Assembly (NCBI GenBank): GCA_031288175.1
Contig: JAITRW010000040.1
Coordinates: 62,001 to 126,000, forward strand
Origin: Tannerellaceae bacterium
GTDB lineage: Bacteria; Bacteroidota; Bacteroidia; Bacteroidales; Tannerellaceae
Reading direction: 5' to 3'
Length of the DNA stretch: 64,000 nt
Numbering within the stretch: the stretch's first letter is position 1; each line of letters begins with the position of its first letter. The notes beneath the pieces were generated by a model that did not search any database, was not told where the DNA came from, and was given only the letters and a program-made list of their open reading frames with translations. This document shows positions 57,286 to 64,000 of the stretch, piece by piece. The position numbers and the translations under genes were made by a program.

Positions 57286-59091
57286 TCAATCGTTGAAATG
57301 AACGAGGAGACCGAATTTGAAGACAAAGGGAGTTAGGGGATAATGAGGGAGAGAGAAATAATCGGGGCTGAGGAATAGGGAAGCAAGGTTATAGGTCGAA
57401 ATAAAAAACCGTGTCTGTTTAAGGTGAAAATTGGCGTAGGCGTTGACGAGCGGGAAATCGCCGACGGCTACCGGGGCGTCGTCGGCCTGGAGGCGGAAGG
57501 TCATCGTGGCCGGTTCGTAATAGGGCGCATCGTATCGGGAGAAGTAATGCACGTCAAAGCCGAGTTGAAGCGAAAGGACGGGTACCGGCTTAACGTCTAT
57601 ATAAGTATTGGAATAGGCACAGAGCAAGGGCAAGGGGAGTAGGCGATCCTTAGAGGCGTGTTGTACGATTATCTCACCGTCCCAACCGAAAATCCCGGCG
57701 CGGAAGGACTGTGCCAGGCGGGCGCAGAGGACTTGGATATTCCCCGTATATTGGTCGGGATAACCTGAGAAGCCTATATAGACGTGATTACGGATAGTAT
57801 GTATACCTGCGTTCAAGCGTGAACTCGTAGCGGCGATCCGGAGCGTTCCGCCGACATACGCTTGCCGTTCGTCGTCAAAGGCATTGTCCCACGCGAAATA
57901 CCGGGAACGATACCGGCGAAGGAAAAAGGCGGGAGTGACGTTCTTGAGGCAAGCCTCGGCAGAGAGGAACGCCTCCTTACCCCACAAAGGGAAGGCCGTA
58001 CGCATATCGCCGGTGAGGCGGAACTCCCCCAAGTCATCCCCCACAAGACAAACTTCGCCACGGGCATTGTAGGTAAGGAAACGGCCGCGACGCTTGGCCC
58101 ATTGGCCTCCTAGGTAGGTAGAAAATTCTTTGGCGTCCCGCATATCGGCCATCGCGTAACGCCGTCGCTCAAAGCGGACGAAAGCAGTGAGGCCGAATTT
58201 CACCCAATCTCTGAATCCCTCGACAAGGGAGAGGGAAAAAGTGTTGTGGATAGAAGACGAGGAGGGACGGTCGTGGAGGGCGGAATCGGACGAGGCATAT
58301 TTTTTAGGATAACAGGCATCCAGCGCGTCAAGGGAGGCGGTCGTAAAGTGACGACGGTCGGCGGTATAGGAAAAAGTGTGTCCCAGGCTCACTAGGGAAT
58401 GGTATTGCTGGGAAAAGTGGTATTGTTTCTCCCTCACGGTATTAAAGACGTCTTGCATGCGGACGGGAAAGGCTTTGGAATCTATCGTACGACGGCCATC
58501 CGTGAATCGGGAAGGGTCGGTAATATAGGTGTCATCGGTCAATCCGCCGTTTTCGGCAGTGATCAGGTAATAGTTGCTCACATAGCCGCGTGCCTGGTAT
58601 TTATCCGTGACATAGCTGCCGAATAAGCGGTAGCTCACCGACTTGTTCCCATTTGAGGGGTAATGTCCCCTACTATAAATATAGTCTGTCTCGCCTCCTA
58701 CATTGATACGTTTACCGAAGTTCCACGTGAGTAGGCCTTTTAGGCGTTCTTCCTTTTTCCTGTCCCCCGAATGGAAGGTGTAGGCTAATTGTGTATAGGG
58801 TATTTTCGTGTCAAAAAAGTAAGGCTTGCCTTGTAATGTATCGGAGTTGGTAATGAAGGAGGTAATGTAGTAGTCAAGAGGGTCGGCGAAAATGAAGTCA
58901 CGGCTTTCTTTCCTTTCGGAAAAGACCCTGTTGTGCATCGGCGAACCCATATTACCCAAATAACCGACTGCGATTCCCTGTCCCTCTACGAATGTACTGT
59001 TGGCAAAGTTAAGCCTCCCCGTATCCTGGGCCGTTATCTGTGTGACTATTGTCCATACGCCAAACAACGGTATCCATACCCTCTTCATCAT
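57286..59091 (-). CDS. Putative outer membrane porin (Porin_10-like)
   Basis: The 601-residue product starts with a signal peptide ending TQITAQ, and the mature part is a long run of amphipathic beta strands. GQGIAVGYLGNMGSPMHNR, then YYITSFITNSDTLQGKPYFF, and the closing FKFGLLVHF fit the Bacteroidota putative-porin family. It should form an outer membrane barrel of unknown substrate. Its start overlaps the end of folC (ATGA), so both are co-translated. The 21-bp array begins at the base after its stop codon, then rdgB-porZ follows on the same strand. Confidence 0.82.
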   Translation of the reverse strand: MMKRVWIPLFGVWTIVTQITAQDTGRLNFANSTFVEGQGIAVGYLGNMGSPMHNRVFSERKESRDFIFADPLDYYITSFITNSDTLQGKPYFFDTKIPYTQLAYTFHSGDRKKEERLKGLLTWNFGKRINVGGETDYIYSRGHYPSNGNKSVSYRLFGSYVTDKYQARGYVSNYYLITAENGGLTDDTYITDPSRFTDGRRTIDSKAFPVRMQDVFNTVREKQYHFSQQYHSLVSLGHTFSYTADRRHFTTASLDALDACYPKKYASSDSALHDRPSSSSIHNTFSLSLVEGFRDWVKFGLTAFVRFERRRYAMADMRDAKEFSTYLGGQWAKRRGRFLTYNARGEVCLVGDDLGEFRLTGDMRTAFPLWGKEAFLSAEACLKNVTPAFFLRRYRSRYFAWDNAFDDERQAYVGGTLRIAATSSRLNAGIHTIRNHVYIGFSGYPDQYTGNIQVLCARLAQSFRAGIFGWDGEIIVQHASKDRLLPLPLLCAYSNTYIDVKPVPVLSLQLGFDVHYFSRYDAPYYEPATMTFRLQADDAPVAVGDFPLVNAYANFHLKQTRFFISTYNLASLFLSPDYFSLPHYPLTPFVFKFGLLVHFND

Positions 59092-60467
59092 GTATTAACC
59101 TTGAATCTTTCAAACAAAGGGAGAGCTTCTCCTACCACGAAAAAACTACCGCCGATAAAAAGGAAATCTTCCTGTTCCACAACCCCCAAGGCTTCGGCAA
59201 GGGCCTCGGCCACCGTAGGATAAGCTTTACCGTTCACAGCCCCATGAGCTTTTATTTTGTCAAGAAGCGTATGAGCCTCAAGGGCACGGGAAACGGAGGC
59301 TTGCGTAAAGTAAAAAACGGCGCTCGAATAAGAAAGGGGGAGGTAGGGAATGATCGCTTCTATGTCCTTATCCGCCGAAAAACCGAGCACAAAGTGAAGT
59401 CTTCCGAAGCGTCCTCGTTTATCGTAGGCAACTATCTGCTCTTTGATATGCTTCCATGCATCGGCGTTGTGCCCGCCGTCACAAATTACTAACGGACAAC
59501 TACTCAATTGTTGCCAACGTCCCTTCAATCCTGTGAGACGATCCACATGAGCAAACCCTTCGGCTACGTGCTGATGAGTAAAAGTGAAACCCTGGGAAGT
59601 AAGCACGCCAAGCGCCGTCAATACCGTAGCGGCATTAGCGCGTCCTGCCTCTCCTGTGAGCGAAGTATGTATACGTCCGTACAATCGGCTGTCAAAGCAG
59701 GATTCCGCAGCAGTGATGTATGTCCTTCCGGCAGGATTGGTCACAGTACTGAAATCAGTGTAGAAACGACACAGCTGCTTATCATCCCAAGCGGAATGAA
59801 TCGCTGCATTACAATCCTTTGCCCGCTCTTGAAGGATACCATATACGCCGTCTCTGTCGCTCCGAATGTCGTATCCCAAGACAACAGGAACCTTATGCTT
59901 GATAATACCGGCTTTTTCAGACGCAATAGCTTCCGGATCTTCTCCTAATAAGTTGGTATGGTCGCGACCTATGGCAGTGATGATACTCAAGACGGGGGAT
60001 ATAATATTCGTACTGTCCAAACGTCCTCCCAATCCTGTTTCGATGACAGCCACCTCCACACCTGCATCCCGAAAATAAGAGAATGCCAAGGCTGTCGTCA
60101 CCTCGAAAAAGGAAGGATTGAGCGGTTCAAAGAAACTTTTGTAGCTGTCCACAAAATCTATGACGTAGTTTTCTGGTATCCACTGCCCATTTACTTGTAT
60201 CCGCTCCCTGAAATCAACCAAGTGGGGAGAGGTATATAATCCGACTTTGTATCCGGCACTGCTCAATACAGCGGCAAGGAGGTGGCATACGGAACCTTTG
60301 CCGTTAGTGCCTGCTACATGGATAGTATGGTAGGCAGCATGAGGATGACCACAATGGGTGCTGAGGGTTTCCATTGTTGCCAAACCCGGCTTGTAGGCCG
60401 AGATACCTGTTTTCTCAAAGACCGGCGTAGCGGTATATAGGTATTGAAGCGTCTCTTGATAAGACAT
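59088..60467 (-). CDS. folC: Folylpolyglutamate synthase / dihydrofolate synthase
   Basis: The 459-residue ATP-dependent ligase adds glutamate to dihydropteroate and to folates. The N-terminal ATPase domain has the P-loop GTNGKGS (53-59), LYTSPHLVDFRERIQVNG, and VIETGLGGRLDSTN with TAIGRDHTNLLG. The C-terminal Mur-ligase-like domain contains LVICDGGHNADAWK. Length is usual. It lies 12 bases after the cytochrome-SUMF1 gene and overlaps the porin gene. folK is 42 kb away in this window. Confidence 0.94.
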   Translation of the reverse strand: MSYQETLQYLYTATPVFEKTGISAYKPGLATMETLSTHCGHPHAAYHTIHVAGTNGKGSVCHLLAAVLSSAGYKVGLYTSPHLVDFRERIQVNGQWIPENYVIDFVDSYKSFFEPLNPSFFEVTTALAFSYFRDAGVEVAVIETGLGGRLDSTNIISPVLSIITAIGRDHTNLLGEDPEAIASEKAGIIKHKVPVVLGYDIRSDRDGVYGILQERAKDCNAAIHSAWDDKQLCRFYTDFSTVTNPAGRTYITAAESCFDSRLYGRIHTSLTGEAGRANAATVLTALGVLTSQGFTFTHQHVAEGFAHVDRLTGLKGRWQQLSSCPLVICDGGHNADAWKHIKEQIVAYDKRGRFGRLHFVLGFSADKDIEAIIPYLPLSYSSAVFYFTQASVSRALEAHTLLDKIKAHGAVNGKAYPTVAEALAEALGVVEQEDFLFIGGSFFVVGEALPLFERFKVNT

Positions 60468-60479
60468 GTAAAGGTTTAC

Positions 60480-62072
60480 TCATTTCGAGGTAAGAAAAGA
60501 GGCGTCACAAGCCACCCTAAACCCGATACCCCGCACGTCAGAATACCACCAGATACTTTTGGGCTGCTGAGGATCGGTTTTCATCCATTCGTCATGACGA
60601 GTATGACCGCGTGCAGCCGAACGAACTTCGGAAGCATCAGAAGCATAATTGCCTCCGCGCACAACCCATTCGTTACCTTCACTTTCCGTTACAAGCGGAT
60701 CGGTAATCTCCAAAGAGGTTTTCACGTAGGCTTGCGGATCGTATTTGTCGGCGCAATATTCCATCACGTTTCCCAGCATATTCTTCAAGCCAAAAGGATT
60801 TGCCAAGACGGCTTCCGGCTCCTGCGTACGGTTTTTGCTGTTGTTCGCATAGATAACATAGTCGGAGATGCCTTCTGTCTTGGCATCAAGGAACTTCCTC
60901 CAAAAACCTTGATTAGAAAAAGATCGCGGCGTCCCTGCAAAAAAGTAAGGCGTCTCCGTCCCTCCACGCGCAGCATATTCCCACTCAGCCTCGGTAGGCA
61001 ACCTGTAAGGCTTCCCTGTCTTAATGGAAAGCCATTGGCAAAAGGTCTTGGCGGCATAATGCGTCATGGTAATAGCAGGGCGCTCTCCCCCACCCCATCC
61101 CTGGTCGGGCAAACCGAAAGGAGGTGTAGGTCCGGAAATGGCGTCAGTCAACGGATTGGCATTTGCTGCATAGACGACTTCAGGAGGGATACGGCCTTCA
61201 CTCATCGTTTGAGCATAAAAAGCCCAGAATTGGTTCCAAGTCGTTTCTACCTCAGCCAAAAAGAAAGGACTGACAGTGACGGTACGCTGCGGACCTTCAT
61301 CAATACGACGATACTGTTCCCGTTCGGCGCTACCCATACGGTATTCGCCTCCCTGTATAGCCTTCATACGGATAGTCACATTCGTCCCGGGTATCTGTTC
61401 TGTGAAATCCGTAAAAGAATTCACCTCTGTCGGCATTGAATAGGATTCGGAATCAGGCAAGGCAGTAGAACGAGAAGGGATTCCCCTCATCTTCTCGTGT
61501 GTATAATTGGGATCATAGTGTCCGGCATCCAAATGGCAGCTGATACACTGTAAGTTGAGTTTTGATTCGTTTTCTTCATAGTAGAGATGAGCAATCACTC
61601 CGTCGCCGGAAACACCTTCGGGGAAAAGGTTTCGGTGACAATCCTTACAAGATGTATTGGGAATATAAGTAGTGGCGCATTCAAGCTCCCTTTTTGATTC
61701 CCAATCAAAATCGGCGCTGTCTTTCATAAAGTAACTCCAGACATGTCCCAAACCAAATTTTATTTTGGAGGAGTAATGCGCCCATGTATCGTGGCGCGGC
61801 GGAAGATGACAATCAGTACAATGCACGGACACTCCACTTCTATTGTTTACATGGGAAGAGAGTTTCCAACTTGTTTCCGCATGCGGATGGACATGACATA
61901 AGGCACAAGATTCATTCGTCGAAAAATGTTCACTTGTCAGATAAGCTGCCAGAAAAACAGTAAGCCCTATTACAAGTCCTCCAAAAAATACCACCGCTTT
62001 TCCCAAATCGGTTTGCCTTCTCTTTTCGTGATTGTAATAGTAATGTTTACTTCTATGCTTCCGACTTGTCAT
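60480..62072 (-). CDS. Tetraheme NapC/NrfH-like cytochrome c fused to a SUMF1 domain
   Basis: The 530-residue product has one N-terminal membrane anchor (about 25-45) and four c-type haem sites: CALCH (56-60), CTDCH (85-89), CKDCH (142-146) and CISCH (176-180). This matches NapC/NrfH quinol dehydrogenases that pass electrons from menaquinol to periplasmic reductases. From about 225 the protein is a SUMF1/formylglycine-generating-enzyme fold: GGEYRMGS, RLPTEAEWEYAARGG, GNVMEY and RGGNYASDASEVRSAARG. The cysteines used by true FGE in that last region are missing, so it is probably structural or binding, like GldK/GldJ. No NrfA or other reductase gene is adjacent. It heads the run to folC and the porin. 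Confidence 0.85.
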   Translation of the reverse strand: MTSRKHRSKHYYYNHEKRRQTDLGKAVVFFGGLVIGLTVFLAAYLTSEHFSTNESCALCHVHPHAETSWKLSSHVNNRSGVSVHCTDCHLPPRHDTWAHYSSKIKFGLGHVWSYFMKDSADFDWESKRELECATTYIPNTSCKDCHRNLFPEGVSGDGVIAHLYYEENESKLNLQCISCHLDAGHYDPNYTHEKMRGIPSRSTALPDSESYSMPTEVNSFTDFTEQIPGTNVTIRMKAIQGGEYRMGSAEREQYRRIDEGPQRTVTVSPFFLAEVETTWNQFWAFYAQTMSEGRIPPEVVYAANANPLTDAISGPTPPFGLPDQGWGGGERPAITMTHYAAKTFCQWLSIKTGKPYRLPTEAEWEYAARGGTETPYFFAGTPRSFSNQGFWRKFLDAKTEGISDYVIYANNSKNRTQEPEAVLANPFGLKNMLGNVMEYCADKYDPQAYVKTSLEITDPLVTESEGNEWVVRGGNYASDASEVRSAARGHTRHDEWMKTDPQQPKSIWWYSDVRGIGFRVACDASFLTSK

Positions 62073-62114
62073 TTTTTTCGTTCACTACACCTTTCCTGCA
62101 TGAGATATTAGGCA

Positions 62115-62122
62115 TAAAGGTA
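62115..62122 (-). promoter_or_regulatory. Candidate -7 box for the cytochrome-SUMF1 gene
   Basis: On the minus strand this reads TACCTTTA, one base off consensus, 43 bases before the start codon. Confidence 0.35.
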
Positions 62123-62150
62123 GTAGTGTTTTTCCTTTTCCTTATCTATT

Positions 62151-62840
62151 TCAGTGAAAAAAATAGGTTTTGAGCGCCGTCCAATCGTCGGCAAGTGCTT
62201 TCATATCTGAATACAAACGATGGGTACCCGCTTGAATAAGGACATCATCGGCAAGCGGACCTGTATTGACAGCGACGGTGAAGATACCGGCAGCGACGGC
62301 AGATTGTATTCCCAATGGAGCATTCTCTACTACAAGAGCTTGCGAAGCGGAGACACCTGCCTTCCGTAACCCAATAAGGTAAGGTTCGGGATGGGGCTTA
62401 CCATGAACGACATCAAAAGCGGTAACGATCTTATGGCTATCAAAGTATCCTGGAAAATCTTCGCTGAGAGCATCAAGGAGGGTATGCTGCGCCGAGCCAG
62501 TGACTACGACAATTTGCACACCGGAGTCTTTAACCTTTTCCAATACACTGAGAGCATTGCGCATAGGTTGTCTCCTGATGTGATAACTCTCAAACAAGAC
62601 AGTTTTTTCTTGATAAATTGTATATCTCTCGTCAGAGGTAGCATGACGATTATATGTACGGAGGAAAAGCTTATCAATGGTATCTTCTCCCGTCATCCCT
62701 TCAAACAAATAAAAGTCGGTATCGGAAAAGACGAGGTGATGCTGTGCCGCCACTTCCGACCATGCCTTAACGTGCGCAGGCATCGAATCATACAACGTCC
62801 CGTCCATATCGAACAGGACAGCTTTAAGCGCAGATGGCAT
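62151..62840 (-). CDS. HAD-family phosphatase, beta-phosphoglucomutase-like
   Basis: The 229-residue cytoplasmic protein has all HAD motifs: FDMDGTLYDS (10-19; nucleophile and acid Asp), VVTGS (motif II Ser/Thr), a Lys in HGKPHPEPYL (motif III) and ENAPLGIQSAVAAG (motif IV region). A helical cap lies between motifs I and II, as in the beta-phosphoglucomutase and sugar-phosphate phosphatase group. The substrate cannot be told. It follows pgi by nine bases, so a sugar phosphate is plausible. Confidence 0.85.
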   Translation of the reverse strand: MPSALKAVLFDMDGTLYDSMPAHVKAWSEVAAQHHLVFSDTDFYLFEGMTGEDTIDKLFLRTYNRHATSDERYTIYQEKTVLFESYHIRRQPMRNALSVLEKVKDSGVQIVVVTGSAQHTLLDALSEDFPGYFDSHKIVTAFDVVHGKPHPEPYLIGLRKAGVSASQALVVENAPLGIQSAVAAGIFTVAVNTGPLADDVLIQAGTHRLYSDMKALADDWTALKTYFFH

Positions 62841-62849
62841 TAGAACAGA

Positions 62850-64000
62850 TTAATAACCCGGTTTCTTGAGCAACGTGAACATATTCTTTTTATACGTTTC
62901 CACCCCCGGTTGATCAAAGGGATTGACGCCAAGCATATACCCACTGATGCCGCAAGCCTTTTCGAAGAAATAGAAAAGTTGCCCGATATAATAGGGAGAA
63001 ATTTCAGGAAGGGTGATCTTGATGTTAGGGGCATTCCCCTCGACATGAGCCATGCAAGTACCAAGTTCAGCCATTTTGTTGACTTCGTCTACACGCCGTC
63101 CGGCAAGGTAGTTGAGACCGTCAAGGTCGTTCGCATCGGAAGGTACTACAACTTTGTGAGAGGGACTTTCCACGGAAATAACCGTCTCAAAAATACTACG
63201 CTCACCATCTTGTATCCACTGCCCCATGGAATGAAGATCGGTAGTGAGATCCACAGAAGCGGGAAAGATACCTTTCCCTTCTTTCCCTTCACTTTCGCCA
63301 TAAAGTTGCTTCCACCATTCAGCGATATAATGAAGTTTAGGATGGAAGTTGGCAAGTATCTCTATCTTCTTGCCTCTAAGATAGAGTTCATTCCGGACGA
63401 CGGCATAAATAGCAGCAAGGTTCTGTGCAAAAGGGACACCCGTAGCGGTCGCCTTTTCCATGTCTGCAGCTCCTTTAACCAAATCACGTACACTCACCCC
63501 TGCTACAGCAATAGGTAACAATCCGACGGGAGTAAGCACGGAGAAACGGCCACCGACATTGTCGGGAATCACAAAGGTCGTATAACCTTCTTGAGTAGCG
63601 AGGGTACGCAAGGCGCCACGTCGTGCGTCGGTGACAGCAATGATACGTGTACGGGCTTCTTCTTTTCCAACAGCTTCTTCAAGTTGCTTTTTCAAGATAC
63701 GGAAAGCAATAGCCGGTTCGGTCGTTGTCCCCGATTTGGAAATATTAATAAGGCCAAATTGTTTCCCTTTAAGTACGGCGGAAAGTTCAAAAAGGTAATC
63801 CTCACCTATATTTTGTCCGGCATAGAGAATAACTGGGTCCTCACGTTCTGTTTGCAGCAAGTCGAAACTATTGTTGACAGCTTCCAATACAGCACGTGCA
63901 CCCAAATAACTACCTCCAATACCAATAACAACTACGATTTTACACTTTTTCCGAAGTTGTATCGCCGCTCTTTCAATCTCCACCAAACTATCTTCCGTAA
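62850..64000 (-). CDS. pgi: Glucose-6-phosphate isomerase, 5' end outside the window
   Basis: The frame is open to the right edge (about 383 residues present); about 60 N-terminal residues lie beyond base 64000. It interconverts glucose 6-phosphate and fructose 6-phosphate. [35 protein letters not shown] and [14 protein letters not shown] bind sugar phosphate. The active-site Glu lies in [11 protein letters not shown], and [11 protein letters not shown] and [11 protein letters not shown] are further family motifs. The fit is to the shorter (about 445 residue) bacterial form. It precedes the HAD gene in an operon. Confidence 0.94.
   Translation of the reverse strand, partial: TEDSLVEIERAAIQLRKKCKIVVVIGIGGSYLGARAVLEAVNNSFDLLQTEREDPVILYAGQNIGEDYLFELSAVLKGKQFGLINISKSGTTTEPAIAFRILKKQLEEAVGKEEARTRIIAVTDARRGALRTLATQEGYTTFVIPDNVGGRFSVLTPVGLLPIAVAGVSVRDLVKGAADMEKATATGVPFAQNLAAIYAVVRNELYLRGKKIEILANFHPKLHYIAEWWKQLYGESEGKEGKGIFPASVDLTTDLHSMGQWIQDGERSIFETVISVESPSHKVVVPSDANDLDGLNYLAGRRVDEVNKMAELGTCMAHVEGNAPNIKITLPEISPYYIGQLFYFFEKACGISGYMLGVNPFDQPGVETYKKNMFTLLKKPGY

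Noticed and set aside
60480-61400. Active formylglycine-generating enzyme (sulfatase maturation)
   Set aside because: The region that carries the catalytic cysteines (RGGNYASDASEVRSAARG) has none, and no sulfatase gene is near.
60444-61439. 331-residue open frame on the plus strand
   Set aside because: Antisense to the cytochrome-SUMF1 gene; no start context or domain.

Overview
The window reads as chromosomal DNA from a Bacteroidota species, most likely Bacteroidales from a lineage that carries the type IX secretion system (T9SS). Four things point there: -7 boxes of the Bacteroidota form TAnnTTTG (mostly TACCTTTG) in front of several operons; a methylmalonyl-CoA mutase pair, type B L31 and a Porin_10-like outer membrane protein; a PorZ-like T9SS protein; and at least two T9SS-type C-terminal sorting domains. 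No rRNA, tRNA, CRISPR array, phage or insertion sequence was recognised. The genus cannot be fixed from this sequence alone.

Layout. 1-6829: mutA-mutB, then a divergent pair, rpmE2 (minus) and fba-mnmD (plus), and a frameshifted small lipoprotein gene. 6838-11146 (minus): hisG, a GltA/NfnB-like flavoprotein and a lamin-tail protein with a duplicated domain. 11272-19942 (plus): a long collinear run of nusA, infB, an M24 peptidase, folK, a sigma-70 factor, a TlpA-like thioredoxin and a beta-helix lipoprotein. 19946-25984 (minus): a tolC-mfp-rnd efflux operon ending in a small PII-like gene. 26152-49032 (minus): one giant gene of about 7,626 codons, divergent from a TonB-dependent receptor gene (49217-51676) that is followed by a DUF2520 Rossmann gene. 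52475-62072 (minus): a MurB-YgjP fusion, an RdgB-PorZ in-frame fusion, a 357-bp array of 21-bp units, a Porin_10-like gene, folC and a tetraheme cytochrome-SUMF1 fusion. 62151-64000 (minus): a HAD phosphatase gene and a 5'-truncated pgi.

How the genes work together. mutAB (succinate/propionate interconversion), fba and pgi are central carbon metabolism; nusA/infB, rpmE2 and mnmD serve transcription and translation. The cell-surface part is the most unusual. The giant protein has a signal peptide, about 24 copies of a CBM-like beta-sandwich alternating with Big_2 (bacterial Ig-like) domains, a GH16 laminarinase-like domain inserted inside one Big_2 domain, and a T9SS sorting domain. It is probably a surface beta-glucan-binding or degrading protein. 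It is divergent from a TonB receptor, and the locus carries three homopolymer tracts (G10, C9, A9) typical of contingency (phase-variable) loci. PorZ, a part of the T9SS surface attachment complex, is encoded about 5 kb away.

Best candidates for something undescribed: (i) the array of seventeen 21-bp units at 56929-57285, which flips orientation at its centre and fills exactly the gap between two genes; (ii) the continuous RdgB-PorZ reading frame with a signal peptide in its middle; (iii) the giant repeat protein with its nested glycosidase and in-frame G10 tract; (iv) the clustering of three unusual gene fusions within 10 kb.
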